64,000 nt of DNA from Thermosynechococcus sp. WC_1 (GCA_020058975.1 JAGVDA010000266.1:1-64000), one strand, 5' to 3'; shown: positions 41,520 to 51,018, counted from the first letter of the stretch. Notes: generated by a model not told the origin, from the sequence alone. Made by a program: numbers and translations.

Positions 41520-42317
41520 TTAATTTCTCCGTCCAAATTCTTTCAATTCGCTAAGAAGCGAAGGATTACCGCTCAATATTTCCTCTAACTCATAATTATC
41601 CAACATTCTTTCAGCCAAAAATGTTGCTGCGTCTCTACTCAAAACCACTCGGTTCTGGATATGATTTTCGAACGCCGTAACTGCTATAGGAAAATGAGCT
41701 TTTAGCATCCTATGAATAGCCTCAGCATAAACTCGAATCTCATACTGAGCATGGCTATCTTCTCTTAAAAGAAGAAAGTGCATCAGATTATGAAGATCAA
41801 TTTTCCAGCGAACCTTAGTATAATAATTTACTGGAAGAACTGCTCTTGCCAGCTCTCGGGTCAATCCAAGGTCTAGTAGTTTTTTGTACTCACTGTAAGC
41901 TCCAATTGATTGATTATAAATTCGATGGCGAATTTCTTGAGCTACCATGATATCCAAAGATTCTGCCGAACCTTGTTTGTTAAAAGTACTCTGAGCTTGA
42001 CATCTTTCAGGCTCTGGAACATAAAACACATCCATAGCTTCTGTATATCGCATGGAGAATTCGTTAAACGCTCCAGTTCTATGTCTCATCCACTGACGAG
42101 CAACGAAAATAGGCATGGCTATTTCCATGACTACTCCACCGAATTCAATTGGACTTGTATGCCTATCCCTAACTAATCTAGTAACCAGATTAGCGTCTTT
42201 TTGGGGGTCTCCTGAGGATTGAGTAGAGGTTCTAGCAGTTTGAGCTAAGAACTCGTCGTCCCCATCAATTCGGACAAAATCCACGTAACCATGATCTAAT
42301 ACCTTTATAGCCGTCAT
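41520..42317 (-). CDS. thyX: Flavin-dependent thymidylate synthase
   Basis: 265 aa with the ThyX signature RHR-x7-S (R78, H79, R80, S88, in MRHRTGAFNEFSMRY). It makes dTMP from dUMP with methylene-tetrahydrofolate, FAD and NADPH. The ending LSRDAATFLAERML-type region and size fit the family. It overlaps neither neighbour's core; the stop TAA is followed at once by the next ATG. Confidence 0.93.
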   Translation of the reverse strand: MTAIKVLDHGYVDFVRIDGDDEFLAQTARTSTQSSGDPQKDANLVTRLVRDRHTSPIEFGGVVMEIAMPIFVARQWMRHRTGAFNEFSMRYTEAMDVFYVPEPERCQAQSTFNKQGSAESLDIMVAQEIRHRIYNQSIGAYSEYKKLLDLGLTRELARAVLPVNYYTKVRWKIDLHNLMHFLLLREDSHAQYEIRVYAEAIHRMLKAHFPIAVTAFENHIQNRVVLSRDAATFLAERMLDNYELEEILSGNPSLLSELKEFGRRN

Positions 42318-42707
42318 TTATGCCTCCGTCTTTAGATCAAAATAACCCGGTCGTGGCTTTCTAACAATCCGGGGGAAAGAATAAAGCAATATGTAGGGAC
42401 CATCTCGGCCCGTACCGAGTTCATGTGTACCTGCTTCAAATGCTTTTCGAGCCGCCGCAACCTCGGGAATTTCATTATTCCAAGTTTCAGTAGATGGCAT
42501 GCGTCCAACTAGGAATTTTCTCTTTTCTGGGTTTCCATAACCATCCCAACGACACTCACTAGTATCCAATTTTGGTGCAGTAGGGAGGTTGTCAATGACT
42601 TTTTTGACGTGGCTAACCTGCACTCCCAAGCTTTTGGCAGTCTTATACAGCGAGCCGTGTTTGGAATATTCTTCTAGAATATCCTTATCTATTTCTAGGT
42701 CAGCCAT
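42318..42707 (-). CDS. Small helix-turn-helix protein, 129 aa
   Basis: Starts MADLEIDKDILEEYSKHG; residues 20-38 (YKTAKSLGVQVSHVKKVID) look like a helix-turn-helix. The C-terminal half (GTGRDGPYILLYSFPRIVRKPR) is unrecognised. Wedged between ThyX and SbcC-like genes, overlapping the latter by 13 nt. Possibly regulatory. Confidence 0.5.
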   Translation of the reverse strand: MADLEIDKDILEEYSKHGSLYKTAKSLGVQVSHVKKVIDNLPTAPKLDTSECRWDGYGNPEKRKFLVGRMPSTETWNNEIPEVAAARKAFEAGTHELGTGRDGPYILLYSFPRIVRKPRPGYFDLKTEA

Positions 42708-44530
42708 ATGACCTCATCTCCTTCAAATTCTTTATGGGTTATAACGATAATTTGTTTCAAGCGAGACTTGAGTTTTTGAAGACTTTCATAAGTTGCCTTG
42801 GTTCTTTTCTCTGCCATGTTAGCGTCGATCTCATCAGCAAGAAAAAATGGTATCACTGATTGAGTTAGAACCTGACCCAGAGCAACCCTCAGAGCCAAGT
42901 TTACGACTGAAACACCTGAGCCTGATAGGGTACGAACGTGCTGCTTGTCAACATAAATTTCAAAATCATCGTCAATTATTATATTACGACGATTTCCATC
43001 AGTCATTTCTTCTAGTAAACCGCTAGATACCTTAGATAAGGCTGGAACAATATATTGCTTTATCTCACTGCGAATTTTTTTTAGGGCTTCGCTACCTCTT
43101 TTGTAACCATCCCGAGCTGCTTCTGCCTCAGCTATTTGTAGCTCTTGAGCCACATAAAATTCCAGAGTAGCTTCGTATTTTCCAAGTAGGGCTTCATATC
43201 GGATAGCCATGTCCAATTTCTCCCTAAGAAGGGGTTCTGGAGCAGGTAAGTTATCTATCTCGGCCTTCTTCTCTAGATAGTTTTCATATGGAATAAGTTG
43301 AGTTTCATAAACGATCAGACTTTCTTGATATTTTTGTAAGGCAGCAACATCCTCACTACAGTCGACCAATTCTGGTCCTAAACTATTAAGCTGATTAAGA
43401 AGGACCTGCCTCTCAGAATCAGCCTCCAAAGCTGCTTTTGCTTCTTTTAGCTCTCTCAAACCTAAGGGAGATATAGGTAAACTATCGTCATAGTTGTAGC
43501 CAGCCCAAGCTGCTTGGGCTTGTCTCTCGTCAGCGATTTCCTCTTTACTCAGCGGGGGAAGCTCGGGTAACTCTTCACCAACAACTATGGACCCACAGTT
43601 GTCACACTTTATTATTTTGCCTGCTTTAGACAATTGAATATGGGCATGATACCAAGATTCCAATTCTTTTGGAGTGTATCCTCTAGGATAATTTCCTCGG
43701 GCTTTTTGAGCCAAAGAGAGGGCAAATAATTCTAGCTCTTTAAGTGAATATGGATGATGAATTTCAGGGAGATTACTCAATCTATTTTTCAAATCTTTCC
43801 TAATAGCTTGATCTATCTCAAAAAGGCGATTATCCCTTAATACGGACAAACTCACCTCAGGTTTGTCTGGGCAGATTGGAGGCTGTAGGGGTTTTAGAGA
43901 GGATCGTAAAGCCTCATTATGAATTTCTTTGTCTAATCTTGCTCGGAGAGTTTCCGAAGCCTCATAATCATCAGGTTTTTCAGGCTCATCAAGTTCGATA
44001 ATTTGTGAACTTAAAGTTTCTGCGAGTTTTTTGAAGCTGTTTGATTCGCTTCGACACTCTTTTTCTACCTCTTCAAACTGGTCTAATCCTATAACCCTAT
44101 CTACCATTTCTCTGCGTTGGGCAGGTTTCATGTCCTTAGTGAGTTTATCCAATTCTCCTTGTTGAGCGTTAGCGCAAATATCAAAGACTTCCAAATTAAA
44201 TCCTAATAGACTAACAATGAAGTCATTAACCGAACTGGCACCTACGGCTTCGTTTATATTTACAGTAGCTTTGTTACCTTTTCTAATGATAGTGTAATCT
44301 CTACCCTTAATTTCAAGGATAAGTTTTACCTCAAGTGTATCATAATCGCTCCTGTTAGAGCGAAGGGCAGCACTACCAAATAATGCGTATCTGATCATCT
44401 CGAAAACGAAGGATTTTCCTGCCTCATTTTCGCCTCTCAATACGGTTATGCCCGGTTTGAAATTTAGCTGGTTTTTCAAGGTTCGACCTGTGCTATTAAA
44501 GGTCGCAAGGTAAGTCAGTTTTTTTATCAT
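42695..44530 (-). CDS. SbcC/Rad50-like recombination ATPase
   Basis: I prefer the ATG at 44530 (MIKKLTYLAT), the normal start of the family; the frame opens at 44560. Walker A GENEAGKS is at residues 33-40; a zinc-hook C309-x-x-C312 (KCDNCGS) is flanked by coiled coils; the signature LSGSGVSVVNLAL and Walker B FFLADEIDANM come near the end. With the SbcD-like nuclease at 46.0 kb it should form an end-resection complex like T4 gp46/gp47. Confidence 0.88.
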   Translation of the reverse strand: MIKKLTYLATFNSTGRTLKNQLNFKPGITVLRGENEAGKSFVFEMIRYALFGSAALRSNRSDYDTLEVKLILEIKGRDYTIIRKGNKATVNINEAVGASSVNDFIVSLLGFNLEVFDICANAQQGELDKLTKDMKPAQRREMVDRVIGLDQFEEVEKECRSESNSFKKLAETLSSQIIELDEPEKPDDYEASETLRARLDKEIHNEALRSSLKPLQPPICPDKPEVSLSVLRDNRLFEIDQAIRKDLKNRLSNLPEIHHPYSLKELELFALSLAQKARGNYPRGYTPKELESWYHAHIQLSKAGKIIKCDNCGSIVVGEELPELPPLSKEEIADERQAQAAWAGYNYDDSLPISPLGLRELKEAKAALEADSERQVLLNQLNSLGPELVDCSEDVAALQKYQESLIVYETQLIPYENYLEKKAEIDNLPAPEPLLREKLDMAIRYEALLGKYEATLEFYVAQELQIAEAEAARDGYKRGSEALKKIRSEIKQYIVPALSKVSSGLLEEMTDGNRRNIIIDDDFEIYVDKQHVRTLSGSGVSVVNLALRVALGQVLTQSVIPFFLADEIDANMAEKRTKATYESLQKLKSRLKQIIVITHKEFEGDEVIWLT

Positions 44531-44566
44531 CCTGACTTCATAATTAGACCGGGGGCGCATGTCAAT

Positions 44567-44866
44567 ATGGAAAAAAAGTATCCTAATTGGGTAGAATACT
44601 TCGTCAAACTGGCAAGACCCGGCTCAATGGTAGCTATGTTTGCTCTTCTGATTTTGGGTGGACTTCTATTCGCTGCGGTTGAATTTTTTTCTCCCGGCTC
44701 AGGACAAAGAGCATCAGAAGTTTTTACCGGGACTTTGACAAGTTTTCCGATAGCCTACTATGAGACCCTACAGTGGATGTTCGGCGCTTATGTTCTCGGT
44801 CGTTCTGGCCAAGAGATTGCCAAATCCTTGGTGACGAATAAGAAAGAGACGAGTGAAGATGTCTGA
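44567..44866 (+). CDS. Holin-like membrane protein
   Basis: 99 aa with a strong hydrophobic helix (MVAMFALLILGGLLFAAVEF, about 21-40) and a second amphipathic stretch (IAYYETLQWMFGAYVLGRSG). It resembles the GTA-type three-TM holin family. First gene of a four-gene rightward cassette with membrane and lipoprotein products, so lysis is the likely role. Confidence 0.6.
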   Translation: MEKKYPNWVEYFVKLARPGSMVAMFALLILGGLLFAAVEFFSPGSGQRASEVFTGTLTSFPIAYYETLQWMFGAYVLGRSGQEIAKSLVTNKKETSEDV

Positions 44867-45224
44867 GTTTTTATTGATGGACGTAAAAGGGAGCCTAATT
44901 GCTATCCTTCTGGCAGCGTTATTTACAGTCTTGGGAATTTGGATAAAGGGTTGGCTATCTAATAGTGGTAATATTGCTGTAGCCAAAATCAATGCCCATG
45001 TGTCACTTGGCGAGCAAGCTATGCAAGTCATGACAGCAGCTATGGAAGCTCTCAAAGATGAGAACCACAATCTGAAAAATACTATTAGTCAGATGAATAG
45101 CCAGATGGAGCGCATCATCGAGTATATTTTAATGATGATGAAAGCCGAGACGCAGAGTGAAGCAGATGATGCCGTTAGAAGATTGGAACAATATCTAAAA
45201 TCAATTGGACGATGGGCATACTAG
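44859..45224 (+). CDS. Membrane-anchored coiled-coil protein, spanin-like
   Basis: 121 aa from the ATG at 44859. N-terminal helix SLIAILLAALFTVLGIWIKGW, then a periplasm-sized helical segment (AMEALKDENHNLKNTISQMNSQMERI). This is the layout of an inner-membrane spanin or a pinholin. It overlaps the holin-like gene by 8 nt. Confidence 0.55.
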   Translation: MSEFLLMDVKGSLIAILLAALFTVLGIWIKGWLSNSGNIAVAKINAHVSLGEQAMQVMTAAMEALKDENHNLKNTISQMNSQMERIIEYILMMMKAETQSEADDAVRRLEQYLKSIGRWAY

Positions 45225-45272
45225 ACAAAGTAGTTTACATCTGCTACGAAGAATCATTGAAAGGAGTTCAAA

Positions 45273-45635
45273 ATGAAACGATTTATTTTGCTTACACTAC
45301 CTATCGCTTTGGTAGCTTGCACGCCCACTGGAATTACGAGTATTCCCCCTAGCCCTCAGGCTGTAGCTGAGACAACTATTCTTGATGAGCAGGCAGCTCT
45401 TGGTGTAGAGCTGGCATATCAAGCCGCAGCCCTAGCTGCTTTGACTGCTATGAAGAGTGGTCTGGTGGATGCAAAGACTAAAGTGGAAATTGCTAAAGCC
45501 GACACTTTTGCCTATGCACAAGTTCAGAAGGTTAGAGCAGCTTATGATGCTGGCAATTCTGCATCCTATGCTCAGACGCTACCAGTTGCGCGTACTGCTG
45601 TGGGATCGCTACTAGCTCTAGTGAAAGGTAAGTAA
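45273..45635 (+). CDS. Lipoprotein, possible outer-membrane spanin
   Basis: 120 aa. Signal MKRFILLTLPIALVAC with lipobox LVAC (Cys 16). The mature part is Ala-rich and helical. A lipoprotein next to a membrane-anchored coiled-coil protein suggests an i-spanin/o-spanin pair that fuses the two membranes at lysis, although the genes are not nested as in lambda. Confidence 0.6.
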   Translation: MKRFILLTLPIALVACTPTGITSIPPSPQAVAETTILDEQAALGVELAYQAAALAALTAMKSGLVDAKTKVEIAKADTFAYAQVQKVRAAYDAGNSASYAQTLPVARTAVGSLLALVKGK

Positions 45636-45636
45636 T

Positions 45637-45828
45637 ATGATTGATATTGGTAAAATCATCCACCTTGTGGAAACAGCAGTCAACATCACTCCTGAATTCT
45701 TGAAGCTTGGTGATGAGGTTGTAAAAATGGTCAAAGGCAAAGATCAGAAAGCACTGCAAACTGCTTTGGCTGATGCTCGAAAGCGATCAGATTCGCTTCA
45801 TAATCAAATTCAAAGCGAAGTCAAATAA
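45637..45828 (+). CDS. Hypothetical protein, 63 aa
   Basis: Starts MIDIGKIIHLVETAVNITPE; amphipathic helical with Lys/Asp patches. Starts 1 nt after the lipoprotein stop. Unknown role in the lysis cassette. Confidence 0.5.
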   Translation: MIDIGKIIHLVETAVNITPEFLKLGDEVVKMVKGKDQKALQTALADARKRSDSLHNQIQSEVK

Positions 45829-45831
45829 AAG

Positions 45832-46032
45832 TCACTCTGGTTTCTCGGGAGGATTAAACCACTTCAAGAGAAGGTGGTCGGAAGCTTGAATAAGAAAAAG
45901 AGCTACCATTCCCCCGAGAAACCATTTAGATATCAGGATAAATTGCTCTCTTAACATACTTTGATCAATGGTTGTAAATATCATTACAACTAAGGCAATC
46001 ATCAAAGCTCGAACTGCGTTAATCATCAACAT
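45832..46032 (-). CDS. Two-helix membrane protein, 66 aa
   Basis: Starts MLMINAVRALMIALVVMIFT and has a second helix WFLGGMVALFLIQ, ending PPEKPE. Leftward, convergent with the lysis cassette and overlapping the SbcD-like gene by 14 nt. Could be an antiholin, by location only. Confidence 0.55.
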   Translation of the reverse strand: MLMINAVRALMIALVVMIFTTIDQSMLREQFILISKWFLGGMVALFLIQASDHLLLKWFNPPEKPE

Positions 46033-46984
46033 TTAATTTACCCTTAATTTCGGTAGCTATGTCCTCGGGGACGTTATGCTCTGCGAGATTTCTTTTCACT
46101 ACATCCGAAACTTTGAAACCCTCAAAAGAGACTTGAGGCTCGTGGTCATCCATACTTTGTATTTTGGAAACTCTCTGAACTTTGAAGCCGAGACAGTCTG
46201 GAAGTTGTGTGACTTCCTCCCCTTTCTCGGCAAGAACTCTAACATATTTATTCTTAAGAATTTCTGGATTTGTTTCTAGATATTCTTCTAGGCTTAGAGT
46301 GACATAAAGCTTCCCATTAGGGTCCTCAGCATGGCTCATAGGCTGCATAGACCCGGTGCAAGTCACTGCAATTCCTTCTATTACGTATCTACCGGGTATG
46401 TGCCAGTGACCAGAGAAAATCTCTTCGGCCCCCATTTTGGTTAGCTCAAGAGCAGGACACATATGATCAGCATACATTTCATCATATTTAACTAAATCCC
46501 AATGACCTACAGCGTATCGAAATTTTAGTCCTCTAACATCTTCCAGTTGCTCAAGAGCTGTTCTATCCCATTCCCAAGGAAACAGAGCCACTTTGTTTAT
46601 GACTGTAGGTTTCATGACAACGATCAAATTCTTAACTAAGCCATTGAATAGGTTTAGAATATCGAAACCACCCTTGGTTTCTTTCTGAGCAGAGATATCG
46701 TGGTTTCCAGCCATCATGACAAATGTTCGGTATGGTTGACTGTAGGCAGATTTAAGAATCATTTCCAATATGCTGTAGAGGTCTTGGAGACTACAAAGAG
46801 GCTTTTCTAAGAGGTCACCGACCATAATCACCATAGGTTCGTCCCCAGAGTTAAGCCGCTCATTCAAATCAACAAAAAGAGAGCGTTCCCTCTCACCCTT
46901 ACGAGCAAGAGGGACTCCAAAATCAAATTTTCTGGTGATATGGGGATCACCAATCAGTTTGAAAGGTTGGGTTTGTTTATACAT
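46019..46984 (-). CDS. SbcD/Mre11-like nuclease
   Basis: 321 aa. Metallophosphoesterase motifs: IGDPHI (D13, H15), VGDLLE, AGNHDIS, VGHWD and SGHWHIPG. Similar in size to T4 gp47 and partner of the SbcC-like protein. It processes DNA ends for recombination-dependent replication. Overlaps the DEDDh exonuclease gene by 31 nt. Confidence 0.87.
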   Translation of the reverse strand: MYKQTQPFKLIGDPHITRKFDFGVPLARKGERERSLFVDLNERLNSGDEPMVIMVGDLLEKPLCSLQDLYSILEMILKSAYSQPYRTFVMMAGNHDISAQKETKGGFDILNLFNGLVKNLIVVMKPTVINKVALFPWEWDRTALEQLEDVRGLKFRYAVGHWDLVKYDEMYADHMCPALELTKMGAEEIFSGHWHIPGRYVIEGIAVTCTGSMQPMSHAEDPNGKLYVTLSLEEYLETNPEILKNKYVRVLAEKGEEVTQLPDCLGFKVQRVSKIQSMDDHEPQVSFEGFKVSDVVKRNLAEHNVPEDIATEIKGKLNVDD

Positions 46985-47526
46985 GTCTCTTCCTTAACTT
47001 TGGCAAGTAGCCTCAATTGTGTCAGACAATCAGACAAGGCATCATGGTGACTACCCACTCGATCAACATCTGGCTCATAAGCTCCGGGTTTATCATAACG
47101 ACCAGATATAAAGCTACGTAAGTCTTTAGCTTCTCGAAAATTGAAAGGCATTGCTAAATCGTGGTCGATAAAGTAGCTTTCTATAAAATTCCAATCGAAA
47201 TTTAGCCCCTTACACCAGAACCTCATATTCGGTTTTGCGACCGCCCAAGCATGAAATTCTAAGATCACTTCTCGATAATAGCGAGCCTCTCCCATTATTT
47301 TAAAATACACTTCCCGATTCTGACCCAACCAAAATTCTTGGGTGTTATCAGTCCAGAAGCGGTCTCTGGGCATTGTCAAACTTTGTTTGAACATAGATTT
47401 AGTATCTATAGCCATGTCGTCATAACGGAAGGGGACGGCACCTATCTGAATTATTGCAGCTTTATCTGGTTGTAGACCTGTGGTTTCAATATCTACCATG
47501 CAGTCAGTAAATTCATATCCTGCCAT
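46954..47526 (-). CDS. DEDDh 3'-5' exonuclease, DexA/DnaQ-like
   Basis: 190 aa. VDIETTGL (D12, E14), a middle Asp region (FDWNFIESYF) and SHHDALSD (H161, D166) form the DEDDh site. AAIIQIGAVPF matches the T4 DexA-type branch. It trims single-stranded 3' ends of DNA or RNA. Confidence 0.85.
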   Translation of the reverse strand: MAGYEFTDCMVDIETTGLQPDKAAIIQIGAVPFRYDDMAIDTKSMFKQSLTMPRDRFWTDNTQEFWLGQNREVYFKIMGEARYYREVILEFHAWAVAKPNMRFWCKGLNFDWNFIESYFIDHDLAMPFNFREAKDLRSFISGRYDKPGAYEPDVDRVGSHHDALSDCLTQLRLLAKVKEETCINKPNLSN

Positions 47527-47909
47527 TTAATTGATTTCCTTTTTTCGAGCACGACTGTGGTGTAAAATTGATCTGCATCCAATAAATACCACTGGTCGCT
47601 ACCAAGATTGTGGACATAAATACGGTATAAGCTACCAAACCCACCTTTATGAAATTTACTGATTGCAGATTTTTGAGCTGGTGTAAAGGAAGAAAGTGAA
47701 AAGCTCGTCATATTGGAGGAGCTTTTCACTTCTGCTAGATATAGTCCACCCCTTGTGGCGATAAGGTAATCACTAGGATTACCAAATGCTGCTACATTCT
47801 TACCACCATTAAGGCCTACTAAGTCTGCCTTATCCCTTAACCTAAAAACTGTTCCCTCAATATTATTCTCGAAGGTCGCCTCACTAGGTTTGCCAGTGTT
47901 ACGTGACAT
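47493..47909 (-). CDS. RecU-like Holliday-junction nuclease
   Basis: 138 aa from the ATG at 47909, 9 nt after AGAAG. PD-(D/E)xK features: GNPSDYLIATRGGLYLAEVKSS gives D and E-x-K, followed by FSLSSFTPAQKSAI, as in RecU-like resolvases. It would resolve recombination intermediates before packaging. Confidence 0.7.
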   Translation of the reverse strand: MSRNTGKPSEATFENNIEGTVFRLRDKADLVGLNGGKNVAAFGNPSDYLIATRGGLYLAEVKSSSNMTSFSLSSFTPAQKSAISKFHKGGFGSLYRIYVHNLGSDQWYLLDADQFYTTVVLEKRKSIKWQDMNLLTAW

Positions 47910-48252
47910 ATTGTTCATCTTCTAGAACTTGACCTCTAATGAAATCTACCACCTCTTCTACAGCATCTTCATCAAAGTCCCACTCCTCGATAATATGATA
48001 TTCATAAGAATCTGAATCAAGTTTTTCCAAACTTAGCGATTGATTTCCCTCATCGAATTCAAGTAAAAAAGGAGAATCTTCGATCGCAGCCCTTAGAATA
48101 TCCCCATCAAAGCTGACCATAACTGTGTCATAATTGGTTTCTAATTCCAAATGGGTCATAAAGAGAGGAAAAAACTCTTTTAATTCGCTGTCTCCATACA
48201 GCATCTGACTGAACTCACTCTGATCTGCATGAGACAAGAATTTAACCGACAT
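47899..48252 (-). CDS. Hypothetical acidic protein, 117 aa
   Basis: Starts MSVKFLSHADQSEFSQML; very acidic C-terminus (EEWDFDEDAVEEVVDF). Joined by 1-nt and 11-nt overlaps to polymerase and RecU-like genes. Acidic small proteins in replication operons can be DNA mimics or clamp-like, but nothing specific is seen. Confidence 0.6.
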   Translation of the reverse strand: MSVKFLSHADQSEFSQMLYGDSELKEFFPLFMTHLELETNYDTVMVSFDGDILRAAIEDSPFLLEFDEGNQSLSLEKLDSDSYEYHIIEEWDFDEDAVEEVVDFIRGQVLEDEQYVT

Positions 48253-50819
48253 TACCTACTCTCCATAATATGGTCAATGACCCGTTGAATTATATGTTCT
48301 GAAAGAGGCTTCCCTTCGTACTCTTCCGGAATTACTCCCTCAATTGGAGATGCTTCATCCAATTCTATCTGATCCTTAACACCAAATGTCTTACCAATTG
48401 CTACCGTGCAATGCAAGGGCAAAGTTTTTACGTAAGTAGGCTGCTGATTCATTGCGGCTTTAAGGATAGGAATGAACTCTAATATGTAATCTTTGTGAAC
48501 TGAAAACACTAGTTCATCATGAATCGGCATCATGAAACGAACATAGCGCATGTCCGCCGTTTCTCTTATTCGAAGAATAGCTTGCTTAGCCATTCCGGCG
48601 CAAGAACCTTGAATCATAGCATTCACTGCCTGATTTTTAGCTCTACTTTGCATCCCTTTCATAAAGAGTTCAGAGAAATTTTCCATCGCTCTGCCACCAC
48701 CTTGGGCAGCAAACTTTCTCTGCATATGAAGCCACCATGCTGGTGTTGCTTCAAATCTCTCTCGACGTTGGCCGTCTGGTAGTTCAATGTAGCCATAGCG
48801 TGCTACTTGCTCACATAAGTTTACTCTCCACTCCTCGGCCACAGAGAAGCGATCACGATAACGATCCACACCCAACCACATTTCATCAGTGGACCACTTC
48901 AATCGGTCTCCTACGTTCCCTAAAGCACCGGAATACCAATAGTTGAAGTTGGCCCCCTTACCTATTTCTGTTCGAATGTACTTAAAATATTTCTGGGGAG
49001 TCATTTCTTCGCCACTCTGTAAGTGACGAAGATCATAATTCAAAGGATTGCGACCATAGCGGAAGTCAAGAAAATGACTCTCAGTCAAGCCTTCCAAAGT
49101 CTTAACTGCGAGACAATCTGCTGCTGAGCCGCTGTGAAGGTCATCATAAGGAATCTGACCAAAGCAGCGCGCAAACTCCGGGTCTCCACTGTAATCTCCA
49201 ATGAGAACAAGCTCCACGCCAGACCAGTCAGCGGAAAGAACTACGTGATCTTTCGAATCAGACTCAAAATACGAGCGAACATAGGCACTATCCCCATATT
49301 TTGCTAGTTGCATGGCGTTAGGATTTGACATAGCCATACGTCTAGTAGCTAGAAGGCTGCTAATTGTGGGATAAACCTTGCCTGTCTCTGGGTCAATGAG
49401 ATGAGTATAAGGAGTAATGTAGAGTTTCATTGCCTGCTCTACTGAACTCAGCTTATTAAGAAGAGCCATGAGTTCTAATTTATCTGTCTCCCCATTTTTT
49501 GAGAATGTGAGTGTGATTCTACCTCTTGCTTCTGCATCAGATGCAATTTTTCCTGCAACTCGAACAGGTTTATGTTTAAGTAGATCGTAAAAAATCACTC
49601 TAGCTGTTTGCCAGTAATTTATATTGAGACGACCGTTTCCCTGAGTATTAGCCCAAGCATTACCGATAGGGTTAGAGACCTGTGTGACCATTTCAAATGG
49701 ATCGTCAGAATCTGGAGTTTTGACCCAATCAACAATTTGTTGACGTTTTTTGGCACCAGATTTAGCGTAATAAGATTGAGCTTTAGCCAGAGGTTCGTTG
49801 AGTTCTCTATCAAAAGGAAGAAGTTTGCGCAATGCAGCTTTAATCTCTCGCAAAAGTTGAGCTGTGTGAACTCTTTCCAACTCTTGTCGAGCATAGATTT
49901 CTTCTACATTTAGAGACAGACCTTCAACTTGAGCCTCTGCAAATACGTAGATCATAGGGTTTTCTTGCTTAAAGAAAGTAACCAAAGCTTTTGGATTTTG
50001 GGCAAGCAATTTAGCTTTCAAAGCCTTGAAAACTTGAACACACCAGTAAGCATCCTCGGCACCATAGCTCTTAGTTTCTTCTCCAGTCAACTGACCCATA
50101 TGTTCACGACCATTAAGGCACTGCTCATAGGTGGTCATATCATAATCAAAAAGACTTTTGGTCAGCTTCTTTAAGCCGTATCCATAAGCTATACGGTCCA
50201 CGAACCCATTATAGCTGTGAGCTGCTTTAGAGGATTTACCTGCAAATTGACCGTAGACGAACGCCTGATCCGCAGTTAGATTTCTTCCATGCTTCTCGGG
50301 ATCATATTGAGAAAATTCCTGTAGAATACTATCTATAATGGGTCGGATATTAGCTAGAGTACTCTTTGAAAAGACCTCGTGGTCATAGTTGTCAGGGCCA
50401 TGCGCTGTCACAGCCAGCTGCATAGAGCACACAAGATTAGGCAACCAGAGGTTGTATCTTTGCTTGAAAGTCGTCAACTCATAGGGGGCGTTATGAGCAA
50501 TACCCATTGCACTCTTAGGAATGGCATTGAACCACCGAAAGACAAAACTATCTGGTAATCTATTCTCTATGTCGGCATGATTAAGATTAACATAGTAGGC
50601 CACATTTGACCTATCCACATACCAAGAGAAGCCTGTTACGACCGAACGCCGATGGTCAAAGATCAATTTCTTTGAGCCTAGTTTTTTGATTCCATCATGA
50701 GCTTGAGAGTTTTGAGTTTCACAGTCAACCCCATAAAGACTGCAAGCCGACAGTTCTTCCAGAGCCTGCATTATCACAGGCTCTGGAGTACGGGCATCAA
50801 TTAAAATAGTTTCAATCAT
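48252..50819 (-). CDS. DNA polymerase, family A
   Basis: 855 aa from the ATG at 50819, which overlaps the upstream stop by 8 nt; the frame extends to 50882. Exonuclease motifs: VDCETQ (D32, E34) and GIAHNAPYE. Polymerase motif A is SADWSGVELV (D531), motif B RTEIGKGANFNYWYSG, motif C IHDELVF (H767-D768-E769). No 5' nuclease domain is present; that is the separate gene upstream. Motifs A (SG for the usual SQ) and B are divergent for the family. Confidence 0.9.
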   Translation of the reverse strand: MIETILIDARTPEPVIMQALEELSACSLYGVDCETQNSQAHDGIKKLGSKKLIFDHRRSVVTGFSWYVDRSNVAYYVNLNHADIENRLPDSFVFRWFNAIPKSAMGIAHNAPYELTTFKQRYNLWLPNLVCSMQLAVTAHGPDNYDHEVFSKSTLANIRPIIDSILQEFSQYDPEKHGRNLTADQAFVYGQFAGKSSKAAHSYNGFVDRIAYGYGLKKLTKSLFDYDMTTYEQCLNGREHMGQLTGEETKSYGAEDAYWCVQVFKALKAKLLAQNPKALVTFFKQENPMIYVFAEAQVEGLSLNVEEIYARQELERVHTAQLLREIKAALRKLLPFDRELNEPLAKAQSYYAKSGAKKRQQIVDWVKTPDSDDPFEMVTQVSNPIGNAWANTQGNGRLNINYWQTARVIFYDLLKHKPVRVAGKIASDAEARGRITLTFSKNGETDKLELMALLNKLSSVEQAMKLYITPYTHLIDPETGKVYPTISSLLATRRMAMSNPNAMQLAKYGDSAYVRSYFESDSKDHVVLSADWSGVELVLIGDYSGDPEFARCFGQIPYDDLHSGSAADCLAVKTLEGLTESHFLDFRYGRNPLNYDLRHLQSGEEMTPQKYFKYIRTEIGKGANFNYWYSGALGNVGDRLKWSTDEMWLGVDRYRDRFSVAEEWRVNLCEQVARYGYIELPDGQRRERFEATPAWWLHMQRKFAAQGGGRAMENFSELFMKGMQSRAKNQAVNAMIQGSCAGMAKQAILRIRETADMRYVRFMMPIHDELVFSVHKDYILEFIPILKAAMNQQPTYVKTLPLHCTVAIGKTFGVKDQIELDEASPIEGVIPEEYEGKPLSEHIIQRVIDHIMESR

Positions 50820-51018
50820 AGGTAATAGTGACCAGACGGACATTTTCTCTAGGAAAAAATGTGTCTCTATTTGTTGTTCCATTTGGTTCTACACTGTTAA
50901 ATATCAACATATCATCCTCTTCCGTAAAAGAGATAACAGCTATTAAAGTTACAATTGACTCCTCTGGATCGAGACCAAATTCAGGTTTCAAATAGATAGT
51001 AGCTTTGGAATTTGTCAT
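50812..51018 (-). CDS. Hypothetical protein, 68 aa
   Basis: Starts MTNSKATIYLKPEFGLDPEE, coupled by ATGA to the 5' nuclease gene and overlapping the polymerase start. Beta-strand-like pattern, no motif recognised. Confidence 0.55.
   Translation of the reverse strand: MTNSKATIYLKPEFGLDPEESIVTLIAVISFTEEDDMLIFNSVEPNGTTNRDTFFPRENVRLVTITYD

Noticed and set aside
41030-50819. Confirmed 2-aminoadenine (Z) genome
   Set aside because: A MazZ-like enzyme and family A polymerase are present, but no PurZ or DatZ is visible in the window, so it is only a question to check.
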